Positions 1 through 7,547 of a DNA stretch of 48,042 nt are shown one piece after another. Numbering within the stretch: the first letter of the stretch is position 1; every line of letters begins with the position of its first letter. The position numbers and the translations under genes are program-made. The stretch is from Nocardia otitidiscaviarum NBRC 14405. GTDB lineage: Bacteria; Actinomycetota; Actinomycetes; Mycobacteriales; Mycobacteriaceae. The notes beneath the pieces are model-generated. The model saw nothing but the letters and a program-made list of their open reading frames with translations. It was not told the origin of the DNA and searched no databases. The stretch covers positions 1 through 48,042 of the forward strand of contig NZ_BAGD01000274.1 of assembly GCF_000308635.1 (NCBI RefSeq), in the 5' to 3' direction.

Positions 1-385
1 CCCACGCCAGCAACAGCGTCACCAGGTTCCGCGCGGTCACCGTGACCAGCATGGCGGCGGCGAACACCAGCATGAGTCCGTGGAAGCGCGCCAGCGGCTC
101 GCCGCGCCCGAGATCACCGGCGGCGAAGACGAGAACGGCGGTGACGATGGCGGCCACCGTCACGATCATGACGGCGGACAGACCGTCCACGCCGAGCGAC
201 AGCGGGATGCCGGAGAGCAGCGGCACCGACACCTCACCGCGCCCGACGGCATTCAGCGCGGCCAGCACCGTGGTCGAGGCGGCGACCACGAGTGCAGCGA
301 CGGGCGCGAGGCGGTCGGCGCGGCGACCGCACAGTAGCAGCGCGACCCCGGTCAGGGCGGGCAGCGCGATCAGCGGCCACAGCAC
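1..385 (-). CDS. nuoL: NADH-quinone oxidoreductase subunit L-like, 5' part only (window edge)
   Basis: Large proton-pumping antiporter-like membrane subunit of complex I. About 128 N-terminal residues are visible and the rest lies beyond position 1. The start is taken as GTG at 385-383, four bases after the nuoK stop. The visible part has hydrophobic helices and the family pattern GVDGLSAVMI near residue 60, then a segment reading RFHGLMLVFAAAMLVTVTAR, as in NuoL/NuoM antiporter subunits. It is the last visible gene of the minus-strand operon nuoA, fusion, nuoH, nuoJ, nuoK. From the visible part NuoL is favoured by gene order; NuoM cannot be excluded on sequence alone. Confidence 0.8.
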   Translation of the reverse strand, partial: MLWPLIALPALTGVALLLCGRRADRLAPVAALVVAASTTVLAALNAVGRGEVSVPLLSGIPLSLGVDGLSAVMIVTVAAIVTAVLVFAAGDLGRGEPLARFHGLMLVFAAAMLVTVTARNLVTLLLAW

Positions 386-389
386 GGCC

Positions 390-692
390 TCACCCCTTCA
401 GATCCGTCGCATCGTCCACCGTGTCGATATCGCGCGCCCGGAAAACGACGGTGGCCACGGCGAATCCGGCCGCCATCTCCACCGCCATGGCCGTCACCGC
501 GACCACCACCAGAACCTGCGCGTCGGCGGTCGGCCAGGCGAAGTACCAGAACGCGGCGGCGGCGACCAGCACCGCGTTGATCATGAGTTCGAGCCCCATC
601 ATGATCATCACGATGGACTGCTGGGACAGCACGCCGTAGAGCCCGACGCTGAACAGCGCGGCGGCCAGCACCAGGAATTCGGGCAGGTTCAC
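390..692 (-). CDS. nuoK: NADH-quinone oxidoreductase subunit K
   Basis: Small three-helix membrane subunit of complex I that forms part of the proton channel. The protein is 100 residues, the usual family length. The hallmark is the helix SIVMIMMGLELMINAVLV, whose Glu in GLELM is the conserved membrane carboxylate; a second membrane Glu lies in AVEMAAGFAV. The start is GTG at 692-690, which overlaps the nuoJ stop as GTGA, so translation is probably coupled. It lies between nuoJ and nuoL in standard order. A much longer frame through nuoJ and nuoH on this strand is a shadow. Confidence 0.93.
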   Translation of the reverse strand: MNLPEFLVLAAALFSVGLYGVLSQQSIVMIMMGLELMINAVLVAAAAFWYFAWPTADAQVLVVVAVTAMAVEMAAGFAVATVVFRARDIDTVDDATDLKG

Positions 693-1252
693 GACCGCAC
701 CCCGCCCTCGACCGGATCGTCGGGTATCCGGCGGTCGAGCCGATCCCCGTAGCGGTCGTAGCGCCCCCGGTGGGTGGCCAGTACCACCGTGGCCACCATG
801 GTGGTGAAGAGCACCAGCCCGACGATGATCATCACCAGCATCTTCGAGCCCATCAGCGCCTCGCCCAGCGCACGGGTGGGGTCGGCGGGCGGTGCGTGCT
901 CCCGGCGCGGCCAGTCGACGAGCAGTGCCACGGCGCTCAATGCGACGAACACCGTGGCGGAGATGACGAGCGCACCGATTTTGTTGTGCACCATGCTCAT
1001 CGGCATGAGTCCGGCCGGATTCATCATGTACATGACCATGAACAGCACCATGATCACCATTTCCATGATCATCATGAGCACCACCAGGACTCCGAGGTAG
1101 GCCAGTTCGACCAGGAATACGGTGCCCGCCGCGAACAGGAACGACAGCAGCAGCGCGAAGGTGGCCCGCGCCATCGAATCCACCCGGAACACCGCCACCC
1201 CGGCGGCCACGGCTCCCACCGCGCACACCCAGAACAGGATGTGGGACAGCAT
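689..1252 (-). CDS. nuoJ: NADH-quinone oxidoreductase subunit J
   Basis: Membrane subunit of complex I, 187 residues with about five hydrophobic helices. The N-terminus resembles NuoJ (ILFWVCAVGAVAAGVAVF), followed by ARATFALLLSFLFAAGTVFL and the Met-rich helix VVLMMIMEMVIMVLFMVMYMM typical of the family. The ATG start at 1252 is 18 bp after the nuoH stop. The C-terminal tail is charged and probably cytoplasmic. It is co-transcribed with nuoA-H-K-L. The set appears to lack separate NuoB, C and D genes, so its assembly state is uncertain. Confidence 0.9.
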   Translation of the reverse strand: MLSHILFWVCAVGAVAAGVAVFRVDSMARATFALLLSFLFAAGTVFLVELAYLGVLVVLMMIMEMVIMVLFMVMYMMNPAGLMPMSMVHNKIGALVISATVFVALSAVALLVDWPRREHAPPADPTRALGEALMGSKMLVMIIVGLVLFTTMVATVVLATHRGRYDRYGDRLDRRIPDDPVEGGVRS

Positions 1253-1270
1253 CTTCCGACCTCCCGTCGC

Positions 1271-2194
1271 TCAGCGCAGCACCAGCAGCGAGACCATTAG
1301 GGCCTGCACCAGGGTGAGCGGCAACAACACCAGCCACGCCACCTCCATATAGCGCGACATGCGAATCGTGGGCCAGCGTCGACCCAGCCGGACCAGCACC
1401 GCCAGCACGGCGATGGTTTTCACCAGCGTCCACAGCCAGCCCGGCAGCCACGGCCCCGCACCGCCGCCGAGGAACAGCGGCACCGCCATGGCCGCCGCGG
1501 CCACGAACAGCACCCGACGTGCCACCCGCAACAGCAGCCCATCCGGCCCCGACACCTCGGCGAACACGCCCCCGGCGAGATCGGTGCCCGCCGGGGCGTC
1601 GAACGGCCGGGTAAACGCCATGGCGGGCACCGACAGCAGATAGACCACGAACGCCACCGGCATGATCAATACGAACCATCGGTCCTGTTGTGCCGCGACG
1701 ATATCGGCAATCCGCAACGAGCCCGCCCCGACAGCGGCGCAGGTCAGCGCGAACATGTGCGGCAGCTCGTAGGCCACCCCCTGCGCCACGAACCGATATC
1801 CGCCCACCAGCGCGAACACCGAGTTCGACCCCCACCCCGCCGACCACACCGCCACCCAGGCCACCACCTCGAGCGCATTGAACCAGACCAGACTCACCCC
1901 GCCGTCCAACACGACGGCCCCGCCGACCGGCACCAGCGCGGCGGCCAGCACCCCCGCCACCAGCAGGACGAGTCCGGCGGCACGCCACAGGAGTACATCC
2001 GCACCCACGATCCGACGACGCTGCTGAACGAGCCCCAACACCACCGCCCGCCAGGGTGCGGCCACCGCCGCCGCGACGGGCGCACCCGCCGCACGGGCGC
2101 GGAGTACGGCGTCGACCGTGGCGGTGCCCCAGGCCATGGCCAGCACTCCGGCGGGCAGCAGCACGGTCAGCCACCACGGTGCGAGCTCAACCAT
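1271..2194 (-). CDS. nuoH: NADH-quinone oxidoreductase subunit H-like
   Basis: Membrane subunit of complex I that in canonical enzymes contacts the quinone channel. It is 307 residues with about eight hydrophobic helices, shorter than usual NuoH. Recognisable pieces are the helix with VSLVWFNALEVVAWVAVWSAGWGSNS, the loop KYRF-like segment GGYRFVAQGVAYELPH (normally LRA.AQ.ISYE.P) and DAPAGTDLAGGVFAEVSGPDG (normally E.ELV.GY..EY.G). Several normally invariant acidic residues of the E-channel look substituted, so this is a divergent paralogue. The ATG at 2194 overlaps the upstream fusion gene by 8 bp. Confidence 0.85.
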   Translation of the reverse strand: MVELAPWWLTVLLPAGVLAMAWGTATVDAVLRARAAGAPVAAAVAAPWRAVVLGLVQQRRRIVGADVLLWRAAGLVLLVAGVLAAALVPVGGAVVLDGGVSLVWFNALEVVAWVAVWSAGWGSNSVFALVGGYRFVAQGVAYELPHMFALTCAAVGAGSLRIADIVAAQQDRWFVLIMPVAFVVYLLSVPAMAFTRPFDAPAGTDLAGGVFAEVSGPDGLLLRVARRVLFVAAAAMAVPLFLGGGAGPWLPGWLWTLVKTIAVLAVLVRLGRRWPTIRMSRYMEVAWLVLLPLTLVQALMVSLLVLR

Positions 2195-3524
2195 GGACGA
2201 CCTCCCGCGGTGCGTGACACAGTACGTCCGGATCGGGATCGAGACCGGCCACGATCAACCGCGCCTCCGCGAGCGTGACACCGGCGAGAAGCTCCGGCAG
2301 CGCCGCCAGGGTCCAGGTCGTGCGGGTGGTTTCCGTCGCGGGGAAATCCGCTGTGCGCCGGGCGATCGCCGCATTCCACTCGACGCTCGCGCGATTGGAC
2401 AGCAGCTGGCCGATCTCCGTGAGCCAGGCGTCGAGGCGATCCGCGGTGTCACCGGCCAGACCCGGCGGCACTCCGGGGCCGTCCGCGATCGCCCCCACCC
2501 CGCGCAGTGACCACCGCAGCGGCCGGGACCGCCGGACCCGGCGAATCCACCTGTGCCCCAGCATTTCTCCTGTATCCGCAGGACCATCGGCCAGAACTCG
2601 GTCCCGCAGCAGACGCCCCGCCACCGCGGCATCCTCCCACCCCGCGACGGTCAAGAGCGTCGCCACCGAATCCACCCGCCGCGCCACCGCATACCGACGC
2701 CTCATCCATCCGCCGTCCCCCGCCTCGACCCGCCCCACCCACGGCTCCAGCCAGAACGACTCAGCTCCCTCCGGCGCAGCCAGCGTGGAAACCCCTGCGC
2801 TGGAAACGATCCCACCCTGCACCCGAGCGGTGACCACCAACCCGGCGGGCCACCACGGCAATACCGGCCCCAGCGCAACGGTCACCTCGTCCAGCGTCAG
2901 CCCATCCCGATCCGCCGCCCGCTCGGCCATAGCCAAGCCCCCCGGCATCTCCATCCCCTCGTGCCCGTGCCCGTGCCCACCGTGCTCCGCGTGCCCACCG
3001 TGCCCGTGCCCAGCGTTCTCGTCACGTGCACTGCGCTCGCGACGTTCGTCATCCGCATCGGGTTCGCCATGCGCACCGGTTCCACCGTGCTCCATCCGAG
3101 CACATCCGGCGTGGCCAGCGGATCGAGGGAGATCGCCGTCTTCCGCAGGAAGCACGGCCCGAGCAGGTGCCTGACGGATCCGCGGGTGAGCCGGGTGCGA
3201 CGGGAGTTCGCCACCACCCGCTCCGGATCCGAGCCCATCCCTCGCGGCAGCGAGTTCGGCTGCGGCCCAGTGTGGTTCGTGGATATCGACGCGAATTCCG
3301 GGCAGGGGCATGGCCTTGTGGACGCGCCCGACGGCGTCCTCGAACTCCGCGTCCCCACGCCCGGCCACGATCAGCAGGTTGGCGGCGGCCGGACCGTCGG
3401 CCCACCGCCACCCGTTCTCCCGCACCACGCGTTCGACGGCGACCCGCACACCCGCCCCTCCGGGAGCGACCGCCAACAGCGGCGCGATCGCCATCCGCCC
3501 GCGTAGCCATCGGGTCAGGTCCAC
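2187..3524 (-). CDS. Degenerate NuoB/NuoD-like fusion protein with His-rich linker
   Basis: A 445-residue protein in the nuoB-C-D position of the operon. Residues 1-95 recall the NuoB fold (ADGPAAANLLIVAGRG followed by HKAMPLPG, compare ADLLIVAG...MPEP in NuoB), but the CC/Cys ligands of cluster N2 are absent. Residues 172-188 form a His/Gly-rich stretch (10 His among 17 residues). Residues 205-390 recall the NuoD/49-kDa fold (VALGPVLPWWPAGL near 216-229, then RVEAGDGGWMRRRYAVARRVDSVATLL near 265-291). It starts at GTG 3524, overlapping nuoA by 10 bp and nuoH by 8 bp. The NuoB/NuoD reading rests on short motifs and position, so it is moderately sure. It may be a scaffold with no redox role. 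Confidence 0.6.
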   Translation of the reverse strand: MDLTRWLRGRMAIAPLLAVAPGGAGVRVAVERVVRENGWRWADGPAAANLLIVAGRGDAEFEDAVGRVHKAMPLPGIRVDIHEPHWAAAELAAARDGLGSGAGGGELPSHPAHPRIRQAPARAVLPAEDGDLPRSAGHAGCARMEHGGTGAHGEPDADDERRERSARDENAGHGHGGHAEHGGHGHGHEGMEMPGGLAMAERAADRDGLTLDEVTVALGPVLPWWPAGLVVTARVQGGIVSSAGVSTLAAPEGAESFWLEPWVGRVEAGDGGWMRRRYAVARRVDSVATLLTVAGWEDAAVAGRLLRDRVLADGPADTGEMLGHRWIRRVRRSRPLRWSLRGVGAIADGPGVPPGLAGDTADRLDAWLTEIGQLLSNRASVEWNAAIARRTADFPATETTRTTWTLAALPELLAGVTLAEARLIVAGLDPDPDVLCHAPREVVHG

Positions 3525-3856
3525 CGCAGTGCCCCCTCACGCCAGGCGTAGAGCACCGCGACCATGAGCACAGCCAGGAATCCGAACATCTCGATCACCG
3601 CGCTCGAGCCGAGGTCGGCGGCCACCACGGCCCACGGGTACATGTAGGCCATTTCCATATCGAAGGCCAGGAACAGCATGGTGACCGCATACCACCGCAC
3701 GTGATACCGCGACACCGCGTGCTCGCGCGGGGCCGCCCCCGACAGGAACGGCATCTGCTCCGCCTGCGGCGCGGGCCGTACGGCGCGGGCTGCCGCGTAC
3801 AGCACCGCCGTGGACACCAGCACGATCCCCACCAGTACGAGCAGATGCGGCACCAC
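3515..3856 (-). CDS. nuoA: NADH-quinone oxidoreductase subunit A
   Basis: First gene of the minus-strand nuo operon, 113 residues with three hydrophobic helices. Family motifs are visible: YHVRWYAVTMLFLAFDMEMAYMYPWA corresponds to the NuoA signature F.F..Y....FL.FD.E...L.P. The usual Cys before this segment is absent (here PFLSGAAPREHAVSRYHVRW). The start is GTG 3856 with a strong GGAGGTGA ribosome site about 6-8 bases upstream; a second GTG follows directly. The operon promoter should lie between this gene and the divergent gene at 4154. Confidence 0.9.
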   Translation of the reverse strand: MVPHLLVLVGIVLVSTAVLYAAARAVRPAPQAEQMPFLSGAAPREHAVSRYHVRWYAVTMLFLAFDMEMAYMYPWAVVAADLGSSAVIEMFGFLAVLMVAVLYAWREGALRWT

Positions 3857-4153
3857 CGGCGATCACCTCCCGTCCGTGTACGAGCCGCCGCGTGATCCCG
3901 CGACCGCGTACCACCAGCGCCCCGGCCAGAGGGCATCTCCGGTGACGGTACCCCGCTGGCACCCGGCCAAACGGCGACCGCCACGCCGCAACATCACGCC
4001 AGCGCCCTGCGCACCGCCCGCCCCCGCGACCGATCCGGATTAGCTCCCCCGATGCCGGGTACCCGAGGCACACGACGCACAGCTATGCGTATCCCGACAG
4101 CCCCGCATCCGGGGACCGCAGTCGACCACGAGGAGTTGTCAGCAGTCGTGTCC

Positions 4154-4369
4154 ATGGATCCCGCCCCCGAGCGCACCCCCGACCTCGAACCCGGCGGCGG
4201 AGTCGCCCCCGGCTCCACCCCGCCCGACACCCCGCAAACCTCCGGCCTCTCCGCCCCGGAGCCCCGCACCCGCCACCACTTCCCACCCACCGGAGTCCTC
4301 GCGATCACCGCGATCCTTCTGATCGTGGCGGTCTTCATCGTGGTCGCCGTCGTCATCGCCGTCAACTGA
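4154..4369 (+). CDS. DUF6480-like small membrane protein
   Basis: A 71-residue protein with an acidic/Pro-rich N-terminus (DPAPERTPDLEPGGGVAPGSTPP) and one C-terminal membrane helix of about 24 residues made of I, V, L and A. This pattern matches the short DUF6480 proteins of actinobacteria, whose function is unknown. The start is uncertain: ATG 4154 or GTG 4148, since GAGGAG at 4130-4135 is spaced better for GTG 4148. An in-frame ATG at 4052 would add 34 residues but has no good ribosome site. It is divergent from the nuo operon; the 297 bp between them should carry both promoters. Confidence 0.6.
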   Translation: MDPAPERTPDLEPGGGVAPGSTPPDTPQTSGLSAPEPRTRHHFPPTGVLAITAILLIVAVFIVVAVVIAVN

Positions 4370-4420
4370 GTACGGCCGCCAACCCGATCTCGGGCGGCGC
4401 GGTGCCCACCGGGTCGGTAC

Positions 4421-4460
4421 GGCCCTCCACGACGGACCGGCCACCGTCGTGCGGTGGGCC
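4421..4460. terminator. Hairpin between convergent genes
   Basis: Inverted repeat CACGACGG (4428-4435) with CCGTCGTG (4444-4451), 8-nt loop, extended by GGCCC (4421-4425) with GGGCC (4456-4460). It lies between the plus gene ending at 4369 and the minus gene ending at 4507, as expected for a shared terminator. There is no clear U-run on either side. Confidence 0.45.
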
Positions 4461-4506
4461 GACCGCGCCCGCCGTCGGCCTGTGGCCCGACCTCGGGATG
4501 ACCCGG

Positions 4507-5409
4507 TCAGACGTTGCTGCGCACCTGGTCGTCGGCCGGGGCTACCGCGTCGCGGAAGAGCGCGCCCGCCGCGTCCGCAGCCGCGTCGATCAGCCGGGGA
4601 TCGTCGTAGAAGTCGATCTGGCCGACCGAGTCCAGCCACAGTTCGGACTTCGGTGATGTCACCGCCGCGTAGAAGGCGCGCGCCCACGGCGGGACCAGCG
4701 CGTGTTCGGAGTGGACGAGCAGGAACGGCACCGCCAGTCGGGCGGCGGCTTCCTGTGCGTCGAAAACGGCTGAGTGTTCGAAGGATTCGACGGCGAAGGC
4801 ATTCGTGTAGTTGGGTACGGCTCCGCGGTCGGTGCCGTAGTACTCGAATGCCTCGCGCAGCGGCATCGCGACGTCACCGTTGTCGGCCGCGACCGCCGGA
4901 ATACTCTCGACCTCCCCGGTGGCCAGCCGCCGCTCCCGGGCCAGCCGTCCACGCTCGACCACGGCCGCATCCGGCGGCGCGGCCGCGGTATCCGGGTACA
5001 CCCCCGCCACCCCGGCGAAGGCGCGAATCCGCGGATCGTCCGCAACCGCCCGCGCCATATAGCCGCCTCCGGCGCAGACGCCGAGTGCGACAACGGGTTT
5101 CCCCGAGAACCGCGCATCCTGCTGCACGGCCGATACCGCAGCTGCGATATCGGCGGCCTTGCCCAGCGGATCCTCCAACTGCCGCGGCACCCCCTCGCTC
5201 TCCCCGAAGGTGCGGTGATCGAAGGCCAGCGCCGCGAACCCCCGCCGCGCCAGCGCCGCCGCGTACACCCCCGCCGCCTGCTCCTTCACCGACGTCAACG
5301 GCCCGGTCGTGACCACCACCGCCGTCGGCTCCCCCTCCGGCAGATACAACGTGCCCACCAGCCGATCGCCATCGCGGGTGAACGTGAACGGAACTGTCGT
5401 GACTGTCAT
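4507..5409 (-). CDS. Alpha/beta hydrolase, YcjY/dienelactone-hydrolase type
   Basis: A 300-residue cytoplasmic alpha/beta hydrolase of unknown substrate. The N-terminal half carries VVTTGPLTSVKEQAAGVYA and FDHRTFGESEGVPRQLEDP, typical of the YcjY-like group. The nucleophile elbow reads GVCAGGGY, so the nucleophile would be Cys, as in dienelactone hydrolases, and not Ser. Near the C-terminus HSEHALVPPWA and GQIDFYDDP occupy the places of the acid and histidine segments; a His is not evident at the usual spot. The start is ATG 5409 behind GGGAGAGCC; the frame is open further upstream but without such a site. It is divergent from the gene at 5585. Confidence 0.8.
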   Translation of the reverse strand: MTVTTVPFTFTRDGDRLVGTLYLPEGEPTAVVVTTGPLTSVKEQAAGVYAAALARRGFAALAFDHRTFGESEGVPRQLEDPLGKAADIAAAVSAVQQDARFSGKPVVALGVCAGGGYMARAVADDPRIRAFAGVAGVYPDTAAAPPDAAVVERGRLARERRLATGEVESIPAVAADNGDVAMPLREAFEYYGTDRGAVPNYTNAFAVESFEHSAVFDAQEAAARLAVPFLLVHSEHALVPPWARAFYAAVTSPKSELWLDSVGQIDFYDDPRLIDAAADAAGALFRDAVAPADDQVRSNV

Positions 5410-5584
5410 GTCGGCTCTCCCGATCCGTGTCGAAAACCTCTGTCTTCTCGTCGGATTCGACACTAGGCCCGCACCCGTGACAGCGGTAGAAGGCACTTCC
5501 TGGTGCCCTTCGAACGCGCACCTCCACCGACGGCCGCCCTCAGCGCGGGTACTGCGATGGCCGCGGGTATTGCGATGGAATTGC

Positions 5585-6385
5585 GTGATTGGCACCGACG
5601 ACACCGAAATGGCCTGCTCGATCTACGTGCAGCTCCACTCCCGAGACCATATCGACCACGACGCGTTGGCGGCGGCCTTCGCCGACCGCTGCGAGCCCTA
5701 CCGCGGCTACAGCGGCGGCACCGTCGTCGTGCTGCACCAGATTCGCGACGGCCGCCCCTGGTCCGACGCCGCCGGCGCGCTGTTCGACGGACGCGGCTCC
5801 TGGGGGAACGGAGCGGCGATGCGGGTCGCTCCGCTGGGCGCGCGTTTCGCCGGGGATCCGGACCGTGCGGCGACCCAGGGCGCACGGTCGGCCGAGGTGA
5901 CCCACCGGCACCCGGAAGCGATCCTGGCCGCCATGCTCGTCGCCGTCGCGGCGAGCCACGCGGCGGCCACCCGCGGAAAACACTGTCCACCAAGCGAACT
6001 GCTGGAAGCGGTGGAGCCGTACCTGATCGACGGCCGCACCTCGGACGGCCTTCGCCGCGCCCGACGTCTACTCGGCCGATCGGTCGCCGAAGCGGCCTAC
6101 GAGCTCGGCAACGGCGCTCAGGTCAGCGCGCAGGACACGGTGCCGTTCACGCTGTGGGCGGCGGCCACCTTCCTCGACGACTATCCGGCCGCCGTCACCG
6201 CGTGCGTCGAGGCCGGGGGCGATGTGGACACCACGGCCGCCATCGTCGGCGGCATCGTGGCGGCCCACACCGGAGTCGGAACCGGGGACGGCGTCCGCGG
6301 GGTGCCACCGTCCTGGCTGTCGGCGCGCGAGCCGCTGCCGACCTGGGCGACCGGCGCGGAGCACTCACAACCCGCGCCCAGATGA
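5585..6385 (+). CDS. ADP-ribosylglycohydrolase family protein, N-terminally short
   Basis: Member of the DraG/ARH family, which removes ADP-ribose from proteins or hydrolyses related conjugates using two Mg ions. The metal motifs are GTDDTEMA near the N-terminus and GGDVDTTAAIVGGIVAAHTG near the C-terminus, with HPEAILAAMLVA between. The usual first 40 or so residues, with the GDALG motif and an acidic metal ligand, are missing: the only in-frame start close to the conserved part is GTG 5585, giving 266 residues. The upstream DNA has a near-tandem GCGGGTACTGCGATGG / GCGGGTATTGCGATGG. It may be an active short form or a decayed gene. Confidence 0.7.
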   Translation: MIGTDDTEMACSIYVQLHSRDHIDHDALAAAFADRCEPYRGYSGGTVVVLHQIRDGRPWSDAAGALFDGRGSWGNGAAMRVAPLGARFAGDPDRAATQGARSAEVTHRHPEAILAAMLVAVAASHAAATRGKHCPPSELLEAVEPYLIDGRTSDGLRRARRLLGRSVAEAAYELGNGAQVSAQDTVPFTLWAAATFLDDYPAAVTACVEAGGDVDTTAAIVGGIVAAHTGVGTGDGVRGVPPSWLSAREPLPTWATGAEHSQPAPR

Positions 6386-6450
6386 ATGTGGGTGCGCCCG
6401 ATCGAGCAAGATGGGTCGGCGAGAATCCCGAGTACAAGGAGACAGCGACA

Positions 6451-7296
6451 GTGCAACGCATCGGAGTGATCGGCGGCGGAACCATGGGTGCCGGTATCGC
6501 GGAGGTGGCGGCTCGCGCCGGCGGATCGGTCCTGGTTCTGGAGCGCGACACCGAGGCGGCCGACGCCGCTGTGGCCCGCATCGAGAAGTCCCTGGCGCGG
6601 GCGGTGAAGTCGGGTCGGCTCGAGCAGGCCGCCGCCGACGAGGCTCGCGCGCGCATCACCCTGACCACGGCCATCGACGATTTCGCCGACCGCGAGCTGG
6701 TTATCGAGGCGGCCCCGGAGATCGAGTCGCTGAAGACGGACTTCTTCACCAAGCTCGACGGCATCGTCTCCCCCGAGACCATCCTGGCCACCAACACCTC
6801 CTCGATCCCGGTGATCCGGCTGGCCAACGCCACCGCCAACCCGGGCCGCGTGGTGGGCGTGCACTTCTTCAACCCGGTCCCGGTGCTGCCGCTGGTCGAG
6901 ATCGTGGTGACCCTCAAGACCGACCGCGAGGTCGCCGACAAGGTGACCGCCTACGCCCGCGACATCCTGGGCAAGCGCACCATCGAATCCAAGGATCAGG
7001 CCGGTTTCATCGTCAACGCCCTGCTGATCCCCTACCTGTGCAGCGCGATCCGCATGTACGAAACCGGTTTCGCCAGCGCCGAGGACATCGACGAGGGCAT
7101 GGTCAGCGGCTGCGCCCACCCCATGGGCCCGCTGCGCCTCACCGACACCGTCGGCCTCGACGTCACCCTCGCCGTCGCCGAATCCCTCTACGCCGAATTC
7201 GGCGAACCGCAGTACGCGCCCCCGGTCCTGCTGCGCCGCATGGTCGACGCGGGCTACCTCGGCCGCAAGACCGGCCGCGGCTTCTACACGTACTGA
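6451..7296 (+). CDS. fadB2: 3-hydroxybutyryl-CoA dehydrogenase
   Basis: NAD-dependent 3-hydroxyacyl-CoA dehydrogenase of beta-oxidation or butanoate metabolism, 281 residues, closely resembling M. tuberculosis FadB2. The N-terminal Rossmann motif is GVIGGGTMGAGIAEVAARAG. Catalytic segments are ATNTSSIPV, VGVHFFNPVPVLPLVE (catalytic His) and QAGFIVNALLIPYLCSAIRM. The C-terminus SGCAHPMGPLRLTD ... GRKTGRGFYTY is the family ending. The start is GTG 6451 with AAGGAG at 6437-6442. A large terminator-like hairpin follows at once. It may be transcribed with the gene before it, 65 bp upstream. Confidence 0.93.
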   Translation: MQRIGVIGGGTMGAGIAEVAARAGGSVLVLERDTEAADAAVARIEKSLARAVKSGRLEQAAADEARARITLTTAIDDFADRELVIEAAPEIESLKTDFFTKLDGIVSPETILATNTSSIPVIRLANATANPGRVVGVHFFNPVPVLPLVEIVVTLKTDREVADKVTAYARDILGKRTIESKDQAGFIVNALLIPYLCSAIRMYETGFASAEDIDEGMVSGCAHPMGPLRLTDTVGLDVTLAVAESLYAEFGEPQYAPPVLLRRMVDAGYLGRKTGRGFYTY

Positions 7297-7300
7297 TCCG

Positions 7301-7341
7301 CGCGATCGGCGTGGGCGGTGACGCCGCCCACCCCGATCGCG
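7301..7341 (+). terminator. Strong hairpin after fadB2
   Basis: An 18-bp stem with one mismatch: CGCGATCGGC plus GTGGGCGG (7301-7318), five-base loop TGACG, then CCGCCCAC plus CCCGATCGCG (7324-7341). It begins 4 bp after the fadB2 stop. There is no U-run, which is common for actinobacterial terminators. Confidence 0.7.
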
Positions 7342-7547
7342 ACGTTGCGGCGGCCCGGCGGCTTCTCCGACCGCGCCTCGGTGCCGGGGTCAGCTGAAAC
7401 ACGCTGCGCACCGTCGATCATCTCTTCCAGCCCGGTGGCGGTGAAGTCGCCCGTGTGTCGTGGTGCGGCGGCCGCGGCTACCCGAATCGGGTCACTCGAG
7501 AACGTCTCGCACCTGCATGTCGGTCGGTATCGGTACCGTCAGCAGCT

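Noticed and set aside
390..2177. A 595-codon open frame on the minus strand through nuoJ and nuoH
   Set aside because: Only its last 100 codons are real (nuoK). The rest is Arg/Gly-rich shadow sequence overlapping genes with clear family matches.
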